From: Candidatus Aminicenantota bacterium
GTDB lineage: Bacteria; Acidobacteriota; Aminicenantia; Aminicenantales; Saccharicenantaceae
Assembly (NCBI GenBank): GCA_026393975.1
Contig: JAPKZD010000013.1
Span: forward strand, 21,020-85,019
Direction: 5' to 3'
Length of the DNA: 64,000 nucleotides
The notes below the pieces were generated by a model. That model saw only the letters and a list, made by a program, of their open reading frames with translations, had not been told where the DNA came from and did not search any database. The translations under genes were made by a program, and so were the position numbers. Position 1 is the first letter of the stretch; each line of letters starts with the position of its first letter. Below, in pieces: positions 50,676 to 58,633 of this stretch.

Positions 50676-52994
50676 ATGCCGAAGATCCTGGATCGTTACA
50701 TCCTCCGCGAGGTCGTCCCGCCCTTCCTCGTCGGCCTTCTCCTCGTGACGTTCGTCCTGCTGATGAACCAGGTCCTCCTCCTGGCCGAACTCTTCATTGA
50801 CAAGGGTGTGCCGGCGGCCGAGGCGATCCGCATCCTCGCCCTGCTCATCCCGTCCATCCTGGCCTTCGCCCTGCCGATGGCCGTCCTGATGGGGATCCTC
50901 GGCGGGCTGGCCCGGCTTTCGGCCGACTCCGAAGTCGTCGCCTTCCAGTCGCTCGGGATCGGACCCCGCCGGCTCCTCCAGCCCATGCTCATTTTTGGGC
51001 TCTGCGGATTTTTTCTGACCTTGCCCCTCGCCCTTCTCGTCGCGCCGCGGGCCAACCACGCCTGGGTCCAGGCCATGACCGACACCGTTCTCGCCCGCGT
51101 CCGGCTCAAGGTCGACCCGTTGGAGTTCAACGAGTCCATCCCCAACATGGTCTTCTTCGTCCGGGATATCGACAGGGACAAGGTCTGGCACGACGTCTTC
51201 GTCTCCATGAGCAAGGATCCGGTCCATCCCCGTCTGGTCCTGGCCCGAACAGGGTCGATCCATCTCTTCCCGGAAAAGCGCCGGGCTGTCCTGGAGCTCT
51301 CCGACGGTTTCGCTTATTCGGGGTCCTTCTCCGAGCCGGAAAAGGACAGCCTGACCACGTTCGAGCGCCTGGAAGAGGAGGTCGATGTCGAAGGCCTTTT
51401 CGCCTCGGTCTCGAGCGAGAAGAGGGTCCGGGAGAAGGATATCGGCGAGCTCGTCCGGGACGTCAAGGCCCTGGCGGCCGGCCCTTCCGCCGCCACGGGA
51501 CGACGGGACGTCCGGGCCCATTGGATCGAGATCCACAAGAAATTCTCTCTGCCGTTCGCCTGCCTCGTTTTCGCCCTCCTCGGCCTGCCGCTGGGCGTCA
51601 TGACCGGGCGGGCCGGCCGGACGGGGGGCTTCTTGCTGGGCCTGGTCATCATTCTCCTTTACTACATCCTGCTCACGGTGGGCGAGAAGATGGCCATGGA
51701 CGGACGCGTTTCCGCGTTTCTAGGCATGTGGGCTCCGGATATCGTCCTGGCCGCCGCGGGGGTGTTCCTTTTCCTGAGGGTGGACCGGGGGCCGTCCGCG
51801 CCGATCCGGCTCTCCGGCTTCTTGGGGACCCGCGAAGAGAGCGGGCCGCATGCCCCGAAGGCCGTCTCCCGCAGGCTCCGGTCCGTGACCCGTCTTTCCC
51901 CGGTCCGCTTTCCCGGCGTCCTGGACAGGTATGTCTCGCGGAAATTCCTGGCCCTCCTGGCCCTCGTTTTTTCCGCCCTCGCCGCCGCGACCCTCCTGGC
52001 GACCTTCTTCGAACGCTTGAACGACACCCTCCGGCACGGCAAGCCGGTCAGCCTCCTCGTTCGCTACGTTTGGTTCAAGCTCCCCGAATTCCTGGCCTAC
52101 CTCCTGCCCGTCGCCGTCCTGGTGGCGACGCTCCTTACCCTCGGCCTGCTGGCCAAGTTCAACGAAGCGACGGCCATGAAGGCCTGCGGCATCAGCGTCT
52201 ACCGGACGATCCTCCCGGTCCTCGTCCTGTCGGCCGCGGTGAGCGGCCTGGCTTTCCTCGTCCAGGAACGCGTCGTTCCGGCCGCGCACGCCCGGTCCGA
52301 GGACGCCTGGAGCCGGATCACGGACCTGCCGCCCCGCAGCTACAGCTATCTCAACCGCCACTGGGCCCTGGGCCGGGCTGGGGACAGGATCTACCATTAC
52401 GATTATTTCGAGCCCGGCTCCTCGACCTTCAGCCGGATGTCGGTTTTCGACATCGACCCCGGCCGCTGGACCCTCACCCGGCGGTTTTTCGCGGAGAAAG
52501 CAACTTTCGAAAAGGGCGCGCTTTTTTATCGGGAAGGCTGGGTCCGGGATTTCGCGGCGCCGGCTGGCCCGTCTTTCGCCAGGGTGGAAAGCGGTCGGCT
52601 CGCTATCGACGAGGAGAAGGGCGCTTTTCTCAAGGTTTGGAAAGAGCCCCTGCAGATGACCTTCGGCGAGCTCCGGAAATACACGGCCGAAATCGAGGGC
52701 AGGGGCTTCCGGGTCGGCCGGCTCAGGGCCGAGCTCGGAGAGAAGACGGCCCTTCCCCTGGTCAGCCTGGTCATGGCTCTTCTGGCTCTGCCCTTCGGCT
52801 TCTCGATGGGAAAAAAGGGTGCCCTCGTCGGCGTCGGCCTGAGCGTAGTTCTGGCCATGGCCTACTGGGGGACGTTCGCGGTCTTCCGGAGTCTCGGCAG
52901 TGCCGAGGTCCTGACGCCTTTCCTCGGGGCTTGGGGGGCCAACCTCCTCTTCGGGCTGGCGGGAGTGTCTCTTCTCTTCAGGCTCCGGACCTGA
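50676..52994 (+). CDS. Fused LptF-LptG lipopolysaccharide export permease
   Basis: 772 aa, twice the usual size. Residues about 1-360 are one YjgP/YjgQ permease (LDRYILREVVPPFLVGLLLV, then FALPMAVLMGILGGLARLSADSE, beta-jellyroll, three more helices). A basic linker of about 50 residues follows, and a second permease starts at about residue 413 (LDRYVSRKFLALLALVF; LLPVAVLVATLLTLGLLAKFNE). LptF and LptG normally are separate genes forming a heterodimer that extracts LPS with the LptB ATPase; here both are in one chain. No Shine-Dalgarno sequence is evident before the ATG. Confidence 0.9.
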   Translation: MPKILDRYILREVVPPFLVGLLLVTFVLLMNQVLLLAELFIDKGVPAAEAIRILALLIPSILAFALPMAVLMGILGGLARLSADSEVVAFQSLGIGPRRLLQPMLIFGLCGFFLTLPLALLVAPRANHAWVQAMTDTVLARVRLKVDPLEFNESIPNMVFFVRDIDRDKVWHDVFVSMSKDPVHPRLVLARTGSIHLFPEKRRAVLELSDGFAYSGSFSEPEKDSLTTFERLEEEVDVEGLFASVSSEKRVREKDIGELVRDVKALAAGPSAATGRRDVRAHWIEIHKKFSLPFACLVFALLGLPLGVMTGRAGRTGGFLLGLVIILLYYILLTVGEKMAMDGRVSAFLGMWAPDIVLAAAGVFLFLRVDRGPSAPIRLSGFLGTREESGPHAPKAVSRRLRSVTRLSPVRFPGVLDRYVSRKFLALLALVFSALAAATLLATFFERLNDTLRHGKPVSLLVRYVWFKLPEFLAYLLPVAVLVATLLTLGLLAKFNEATAMKACGISVYRTILPVLVLSAAVSGLAFLVQERVVPAAHARSEDAWSRITDLPPRSYSYLNRHWALGRAGDRIYHYDYFEPGSSTFSRMSVFDIDPGRWTLTRRFFAEKATFEKGALFYREGWVRDFAAPAGPSFARVESGRLAIDEEKGAFLKVWKEPLQMTFGELRKYTAEIEGRGFRVGRLRAELGEKTALPLVSLVMALLALPFGFSMGKKGALVGVGLSVVLAMAYWGTFAVFRSLGSAEVLTPFLGAWGANLLFGLAGVSLLFRLRT

Positions 52995-53096
52995 TACGTT
53001 CAACACCACCCACCCCGTTTTAAAAAACAGGGGGTAGTACTCAGTATCAACCCTGAGCATATCCCGGGCTTCAGCCCGGGGTATCAAATGGGTTGA
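52995..53096. terminator. Hairpins between convergent lptFG and DUF151 genes
   Basis: CCCGGGCT (53063-53070) pairs with AGCCCGGG (53073-53080); an ACCCCGTTTT/AACAGGGGGT pair lies upstream. Located between converging stops. There is no marked T-run. Confidence 0.5.
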
Positions 53097-53582
53097 TCAC
53101 ATCTTGTACTTGCCGAAGTCATCGGGCTGCAGGCTCTCGAGCCATTTCCGAAGCTTCTCGGTGGATTCGACCTTATCGTCGAACTTCAGCCCGTTGGCCT
53201 TGCGGACGACCTCGTCCTCGACGAAGATGGGAGAGCTCATGCGCAGGGCCAGGGCGATGGCGTCGGAGGGACGGGAGTCGATGATGATAGCCTGCTCGGC
53301 CCGGCGGCAGTGGATCAGGGCGAAAAAGGTGTTGTTCCGGACGTCGTTGACGACGATCTTTTCGATGGAGATGTCGAGCTTCTCGAGGAAGCTCTTGAGG
53401 AGGTCGTGGGTCATCGGCCGCGGCGTCGGGACGTTCTCGATGGTCAGGGCGATGGCGTTGGCCTCGAAAACGCCGATCCAGATGGGCAGGATCTGCTCGT
53501 TGCGGGGGTTTTCCAGGACGACGATGGGCATCTTGGAGATAGGGTCCACCACCAGACCCTTGACCTTCATTTCGATTTCCAT
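53097..53582 (-). CDS. Bifunctional nuclease (DUF151) family protein
   Basis: 161 aa. Matches the DUF151 fold: MKVKGLVVDPISKMPIVVLE, ILPIWIGVFEANAIALTIE, PMTHDLLKSFLEKL, VVNDVRNNTFFALIH and the highly conserved SRPSDAIALALRMSSPIFV. Family members are reported to have RNase/DNase activity. A second ATG 12 nt downstream is an alternative start. It lies alone between the lptFG gene and the inverted repeat. Confidence 0.92.
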   Translation of the reverse strand: MEIEMKVKGLVVDPISKMPIVVLENPRNEQILPIWIGVFEANAIALTIENVPTPRPMTHDLLKSFLEKLDISIEKIVVNDVRNNTFFALIHCRRAEQAIIIDSRPSDAIALALRMSSPIFVEDEVVRKANGLKFDDKVESTEKLRKWLESLQPDDFGKYKM

Positions 53583-53696
53583 GGCCGGTTCGTACCGCCT
53601 CTAATATAGGTGGTGGGGGGGGGCTTGTCAAATGCGGCCTCGGGGTATCGTCTCCGTCCGCGCGGGGATTCTTAACGCTTTCCCGGGCCGGATTCG

Positions 53697-53902
53697 ATGG
53701 GAGGAGCGGCAGGGAGCGGACTCTTGGGAGCGACCGATAGAAGTGCGGCGGAGCGGCCCGGAGCCGCACTTCTAGGAAATATCTTAAGCAAGTCCAGGAA
53801 AGAAATTTCTTTTCAGATATTTACCAGAATTGTAGCTCCGGGTACTCCGCCACAATTCTGCTGGTCGCTCCCAAGAGTTCGCTCCCTGCATGGCTCCCAT
53901 CA
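53697..53902. repeat. Large inverted repeat: two head-to-head copies of the structured element
   Basis: Left arm 53700-53784, right arm 53811-53902. Each arm has its own hairpin: AGAAGTGCGGC/GCCGCACTTCT on the left and CAGAATTGT/ACAATTCTG on the right, plus the conserved GCAGGGAGCG and ACTCTTGGGAGCGACC blocks. The arms also pair with each other over most of their length, with a centre around AGAAATTTCT (53801-53810). Located between the DUF151 gene start and the EndoQ 3' end (370 nt without a gene). Confidence 0.85.
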
Positions 53903-53952
53903 CTGCCTGGGCAGCGCCGTGATTTGACAACCCCGGGGGGGAAAAAAAAGGA

Positions 53953-55248
53953 TCAAAACAACGAGAGCTGGGAGGGGGAGGAATCCGCCTCGGCCTCCTC
54001 GCCGAAGATGCGGATCGCGCCGTACTCGCCGTCGTGCCCGGGGATGATTCGGACCTGGCCCTTGCGCACCCGGTCGACGGCGGCCGCGATCCTGTCCGGG
54101 GAGAGGCGGGCGAGGTCGGCCACGGGGACCTCGGTCAGGATAGCGTGCTCGTCCCCGAACTCCCGGATGAAGCGGAAGTAGAGGTCCCAGACGCCCTGGC
54201 TCTCCGCCGTCTTGCCCACGGCTTCGGCGATGATCTCGTTGAGCGGGATGAGGTTCTTGAAGGGGACCCCGCCCGGCCGCCCCTCTCCCGGCTCCCGGTC
54301 GGCCAGCTCCTCGACGCGATGGAGGACGCCGATGGTCAGGCGTTTCCCGCACTTGGGGCAGAGATCCGCCGTCTTCAGGCTCTCTCGCGGCGAGGAAACG
54401 ATGCCGCACTTGCGGTGCCCGTCGAAGTGATACTTGCCCTCCTCGGGGAAGAACTCCACGGTGGAGAGGAATTTCGACGGGTCGTTCGTCCGCAGGGCGT
54501 CGATGAGCCCGCGGTAGCTGAATTCCGTGTCGAAGACGTTGGCCTCGCGTCCGATCTTCGAAGGCGAGTGGGCGTCGGAGTTGGAGACGAGGGTGAAGCG
54601 ATCGAGGGCGGAGAGCCTCCTGTTCATCGGCGGGTCGGAGGACAGGCCCGTCTCCAGGGCGAAGATCGACGGCGTCATCTCCTCGAAGCACTCCTCGATC
54701 GCGTCGAACCCCGAGTTGGCCCCGAACAGCGAGAACCATGGCGTCCAGATATGGGCGGGGATGACGACGCAGCGGGGAGCGGTATCGGCGACCATCCGGC
54801 AGAAGAGACGGACGTCCAGGCCCAGGATGGGCCGGCCGTCGGAGACGAGGTTCCCCACCGCCTGGAGGCGGCTGTTGACCCTCTCGACGGATTCGAAATC
54901 CGGGGCCAGCAGCATGACGTGGATCTTCCGGACCTTGCCCCCTTTCGAGTAGATGAAGCTCAGCTCCGAGGACAGGATGAACGCGATGTCCCGCGACAGG
55001 ACGGGGAGGCCCTTGAACGGCGGGGCTTCGAGCGCGGCCGCCCCGTTCTTGAGCCGGAGAAAACCGTTTCCCATCGGCTCGAGCTTTTCCTTCATCAGGA
55101 AGAGCCATTCGGGATGGGTGAAATCCCCGGTCGCCAGGAGCGAAATGCCCTTGACTTTGGCCCAGGGCGCGAGGGAATCGAGGACCATGTTCCGCGACGT
55201 GGCCCGGGAGAATTTCGAATGGATGTGAAGGTCGGCGACGAACTTCAT
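53953..55248 (-). CDS. Endonuclease Q-like PHP-family DNA repair nuclease
   Basis: 431 aa from the ATG at 55248, where MKFVADLHIHSKFSRATSRN begins as in EndoQ; the longer frame adds a non-conserved piece. PHP residues: DLHIHS, TGDFTHPEW, CVVIPAHIWTPWFS, SNSDAHSPSK. A Cys4 zinc-binding region is HRKCGIVSS / ADLCPKCGKRL. EndoQ cuts 5' of deaminated bases (uracil, hypoxanthine) and is known mainly from Thermococcales and some bacteria. The C-terminus is QLSLF, a match to the bacterial sliding-clamp-binding pentapeptide. Confidence 0.88.
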   Translation of the reverse strand: MKFVADLHIHSKFSRATSRNMVLDSLAPWAKVKGISLLATGDFTHPEWLFLMKEKLEPMGNGFLRLKNGAAALEAPPFKGLPVLSRDIAFILSSELSFIYSKGGKVRKIHVMLLAPDFESVERVNSRLQAVGNLVSDGRPILGLDVRLFCRMVADTAPRCVVIPAHIWTPWFSLFGANSGFDAIEECFEEMTPSIFALETGLSSDPPMNRRLSALDRFTLVSNSDAHSPSKIGREANVFDTEFSYRGLIDALRTNDPSKFLSTVEFFPEEGKYHFDGHRKCGIVSSPRESLKTADLCPKCGKRLTIGVLHRVEELADREPGEGRPGGVPFKNLIPLNEIIAEAVGKTAESQGVWDLYFRFIREFGDEHAILTEVPVADLARLSPDRIAAAVDRVRKGQVRIIPGHDGEYGAIRIFGEEAEADSSPSQLSLF

Positions 55249-55508
55249 GTTGAAGGACCAGTTTAGAAAAAGCGCCGGGCGATTGCAAGCCCTTTCGCGC
55301 AGCCTGGCCATAGGCTGTTCTTTGCCAGCAGTCGTCGCGGCGGCAGTCGTCGCGGCGGCAGTCTGGCCCTAGTGCTTTTCTTTGCCAGCAGTCGTCCCGG
55401 CGGGGTTCGTTCCGGCCGCCGGGACGGCCGCGCCGGAGGCCGCCTTGAAAAAGGCGGACGGAGAGGGTAAACTGAATTGTCGAGGGTCGGACCTGAAAGG
55501 ACTCGATC
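55249..55508. repeat. Intergenic region with a 60-bp tandem repeat and short GC-rich iterations
   Basis: A block reading TTCTTTGCCAGCAGTCGTC occurs at 55319-55337 and again at 55379-55397, 60 bp apart; similarity extends upstream (GCAGYCTGGCC...TAG). Inside the first unit GCAGTCGTCGCGGCG is itself iterated. Similar GCAGTCGTCCCGGCGG sequence is found in the gap at 58.5 kb. No gene. Confidence 0.7.
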
Positions 55509-57578
55509 ATGAAATTCAAAGCGATCGCCCTTCTTTGCGGCGTCCTGCTGGCCGGCCTCCCGGCCGCCGGCCAAAAAGTTGCGATCAAGGACCTGCCCCA
55601 GCGCTTCCGCGTCTGGCTCGAGGAAGAAGTCGTTTACATCATCGGGCCCAAGGAAAAAGCCGTCTTCCTCCAACTCTCCACGGACCGGGAAAGGGACATG
55701 TTCATCGAGGCCTTCTGGAAGGCGCGGGACACCGACCCGGCGACTCCCCAGAACGAGTTCAAGGATGAGCATGAACGCCGGATCGAATACGCCAACCTCT
55801 GGTTCGGGCGCGGCCGCAAGGCCGGCGGCTGGCGTTCGGACATGGGCCGGATCTATGTCACTCTCGGCGAGCCGAAATCCATCGAGAAATACGAGAACCA
55901 GAGCAACGTTTACCCCCTTATCATCTGGTTTTACTCCGGCATGACGGGAGCCGGACTCCCCAGTTCTTTCAACGTCGTTTTCTTCAAGAAGGACGACGCC
56001 GGCGATTATATCCTCTATTCCCCGGTCCGGGACGGCCCGCAGAAGCTCATGCCGTTCTACAACGGAGACATGACGGACTACCTCCATGCCTTCAGGGAGC
56101 TCAGCGAGATCGAGCCGCTCATCGCCGAAGTTTCGATGTCCCTGATCCCCGGCGAGTACGTCATGGGGATGAACCCCTCCCAATCATCGGATATCCTCAT
56201 CAGTCAAAAGATCCCGAAATCGGCCTACGACAGTGTCAAGGACGCTTACGCCCAGAAACTCCTCAAGTACAAGGACCTGATCGAGGTCGAATACACCGCC
56301 AATTACATTGAATCCGACGCCCTGGTCCAGGTCTACCGGGATAACGCCGGCCGGGCCTTCGTCCACTACCTTATCGAGCCGTCCAAGCTCAGTATCGAAC
56401 ATTTCGAGGGAATCTACCGGACGACGTTCAACGTCAACGGCATCGTCTCCGATGCCCAGGGCAAGACCGTCTACCAGTTCGACCGGCTGATCCCCGTGGA
56501 GCTCAGCGCCGACCAGTTTCCCAAGATCAAGGACCGCCTGGTCTCGTTCCAGGACGCCTTCCCGCTGATCGAAGGCGACTACAAGCTCAGCATCCTGTGG
56601 AAAAACACGGCCTCCAAGGAGTTCACCTCTGTCGAGGCGACCCTGAAGATCCCGCCCGCCCGCAGCTTGACCTTGAGCACGCCGATCCTGGCCAACCGGA
56701 TCGTCCGGAACCCGGCGTTCGCCGGCCAGATCAAGCCGTTCACGGTCGGAGAAACGCAGCTGGTCCCCTCGCCGCGGAACGATTTCGTCGCCAGTGATAC
56801 CCTCACCCTCTACTGCGAACTCGGCGGACTCACCGCCGAGCTCAAGCGGAGCGGCCGCGTTTCGGTCACGATCACCCGGGACGACCAAGTCGTCGCTTCG
56901 ACGGTCAAGACCCTCGAGAACGCCGGGGCACCGTTCCGTATCCTCGAGGAATTCCCGCTGGCCAACTTCCCTCCCGCTTACTACATGGCCAGCGTCGTGC
57001 TCGTCGACGGGGCCAAGGCAGAGGTCGTCTCATCCAAGGCCGCGTTTTTTATCAGCCCCAGCCAGGCCCTGCCGCGCTCCTGGATCCTGTATTCCCCGCT
57101 CCCCCCGGCGGGCGCCCCCTATTTTTCCAATGTCCTCGGGATGCAGTATCTCCAGGCCGGGGATACGGGGAAAGCCCGGACCCTCTTGGAGGAGGCCTTC
57201 CACAGATCCCCGGACTCCATCCCCTTCGCCCTCGACTTCTGCCGCGCCCTCTTCGCGGTCAAAGACTACGAGGGCGTCCGGAACGTGGCCACGCCCTTCT
57301 TCCGAGACCAGAAGAAATACGAATTCGGCCAGTTCCTCGGCGAGAGCTCGCAGGCCCTCGGACGCTACGCCGAGGCCATCGGCTATTACAAGGAATATCT
57401 GACCTCCTTCGGGACGAACCTCAACGTCCTCAATTCGATCGGGGAGTGCTACGTCAAGACGGGTGATTTCCAAGGGGCCCTGACGGCCTGGAAGAAATCC
57501 CTCGAGCTCAACCCGGCCCAGGAGGAGATGAAGAAGAAGGTCGCCGAGCTCGAGGGCAAGATCAAGGATCGGTCATGA
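55509..57578 (+). CDS. GWxTD-domain protein with C-terminal TPRs, secreted
   Basis: 689 aa with Sec signal (ALLCGVLLAGLPAAGQ). The GWxTD domain is at about residues 30-230: IIGPKEKAVFLQLSTDRERD, FIEAFWKARDTDP, then GGWRSDMGRIYVTLGEPKSI (the GWxxDxGRxYxxxGxP core). A long beta-rich middle follows and the last 110 residues are TPR-like (ALGRYAEAIGYYKEYL). Function of the family is not known. Its stop overlaps the next GWxTD gene (ATGA), so the two form an operon. Confidence 0.88.
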   Translation: MKFKAIALLCGVLLAGLPAAGQKVAIKDLPQRFRVWLEEEVVYIIGPKEKAVFLQLSTDRERDMFIEAFWKARDTDPATPQNEFKDEHERRIEYANLWFGRGRKAGGWRSDMGRIYVTLGEPKSIEKYENQSNVYPLIIWFYSGMTGAGLPSSFNVVFFKKDDAGDYILYSPVRDGPQKLMPFYNGDMTDYLHAFRELSEIEPLIAEVSMSLIPGEYVMGMNPSQSSDILISQKIPKSAYDSVKDAYAQKLLKYKDLIEVEYTANYIESDALVQVYRDNAGRAFVHYLIEPSKLSIEHFEGIYRTTFNVNGIVSDAQGKTVYQFDRLIPVELSADQFPKIKDRLVSFQDAFPLIEGDYKLSILWKNTASKEFTSVEATLKIPPARSLTLSTPILANRIVRNPAFAGQIKPFTVGETQLVPSPRNDFVASDTLTLYCELGGLTAELKRSGRVSVTITRDDQVVASTVKTLENAGAPFRILEEFPLANFPPAYYMASVVLVDGAKAEVVSSKAAFFISPSQALPRSWILYSPLPPAGAPYFSNVLGMQYLQAGDTGKARTLLEEAFHRSPDSIPFALDFCRALFAVKDYEGVRNVATPFFRDQKKYEFGQFLGESSQALGRYAEAIGYYKEYLTSFGTNLNVLNSIGECYVKTGDFQGALTAWKKSLELNPAQEEMKKKVAELEGKIKDRS

Positions 57579-58507
57579 AACCGATGAAAAGGCTGGCGGC
57601 GTTTTCGCTCGGGGTGTCTCTCCTTCTCGTTTCTTGCGCATCGGCCCGGCTGGAGAAGCAGCTCGACCCGAAGAGCCGGGACTTCATCTCCAAGGTCCGA
57701 TACATCATCACCCCCGAAGAGAGGCGGGCCTTCCTTGCTCTCCCCGAGGGAGCCCGCGAGGCCTTCGTCGTGGATTTCTGGAAGAGGAGAGACCCGACGC
57801 CGGCGACGGAGGACAACGAGTATAAGACGGAATATTTCAGTCGGATCGAGCGGTCGAACCACATGTTCTCCGGAGGGGCCGCCCCCGGCTGGCTTCAGGA
57901 CCGCGGGCGGATCTATATCACCCTCGGGCCTCCGGACTACCGGGAAACCTATCCTCGCGGGGTCACCTTTTACGGCGTGCCCACGGAGATCTGGTGGTAC
58001 GGGTTCTTCACCATGTTCTTCGTCGACGAGCATTGGGTCGACGACTACAGGCTCGACCCCTCGAGCGCCTCTCAGATCGCCGCGATCAACCAGGCCCAAC
58101 AGGAGTGGAACGAACCGAGGCAGAGAATGGCCCGAGGCCCGGCGGCGGGGCGCGTGCCGGGCCTGCCGGGGCTCGACGTGAAGATCGAAAAGGCCGACGG
58201 GGAAGGCACGCGATTCACCCTCGTCATCCCCTACAAGAACATCTGGCTGAAGTCCCGCGGCGCGAGGTTCGAGACGACCCTCGAGGCGACGATGAAAGTC
58301 CTGGATGCCGCCGGCTCCGAGGCCTGGACGTTCACGAAGGTCTTCCCCATCGATGTCCCCCAGAGCCGCCTGAAGGAGGTGCTGGCCCAGGAATTCACGG
58401 CGGAAGCCGTCGCCGCCCTCGGGCCCGGATCCTATACGCTGAACATCACCGTGACCAACACGACCGACGGCAGCCGGGCTTTGCTCGAGCGGAAGTTCGA
58501 GATCTGA
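57575..58507 (+). CDS. GWxTD-domain lipoprotein
   Basis: 310 aa. Lipoprotein signal with lipobox LLVSC. GWxTD domain: YIITPEERRAFLALPEGARE, FWKRRDPTPATEDNEYKTEY, then APGWLQDRGRIYITLGPPDY. The remaining half is a beta-rich domain. The last 13 codons lie in a 41-bp sequence that is repeated exactly 103 bp further on, so this 3' end has been duplicated. Confidence 0.88.
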   Translation: MKPMKRLAAFSLGVSLLLVSCASARLEKQLDPKSRDFISKVRYIITPEERRAFLALPEGAREAFVVDFWKRRDPTPATEDNEYKTEYFSRIERSNHMFSGGAAPGWLQDRGRIYITLGPPDYRETYPRGVTFYGVPTEIWWYGFFTMFFVDEHWVDDYRLDPSSASQIAAINQAQQEWNEPRQRMARGPAAGRVPGLPGLDVKIEKADGEGTRFTLVIPYKNIWLKSRGARFETTLEATMKVLDAAGSEAWTFTKVFPIDVPQSRLKEVLAQEFTAEAVAALGPGSYTLNITVTNTTDGSRALLERKFEI

Positions 58508-58608
58508 CCTGCCTTCCGGCAGTCGTCCCGGCGGGGGGCATTCCGGCCGTCGTCGCGGCTGTCCCCGCGACGGCAGCCGGGCTTTGCTCGAGCGGAAGTT
58601 CGAGATCT
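58465..58608. repeat. 41-bp exact direct repeat flanking a 62-bp GC-rich insert
   Basis: 58465-58505 equals 58568-58608. The first copy is the end of the GWxTD lipoprotein gene; the second is non-coding. The 62 bp between include the GCAGTCGTCCCGGCGG motif also seen at 55.3-55.4 kb. Looks like a recent local duplication or the insertion of a short element with target duplication. Confidence 0.85.
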
Positions 58609-58633
58609 AGAAGAGACCGGGGGAAATCCCCCC

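Noticed and set aside
55312..55588. Cys/Asp/Arg-rich minus-strand frame reading through the tandem repeat
   Set aside because: It is translation of the GC-rich repeat; there is no ribosome binding site and the downstream frame is antisense to EndoQ coding in another phase.
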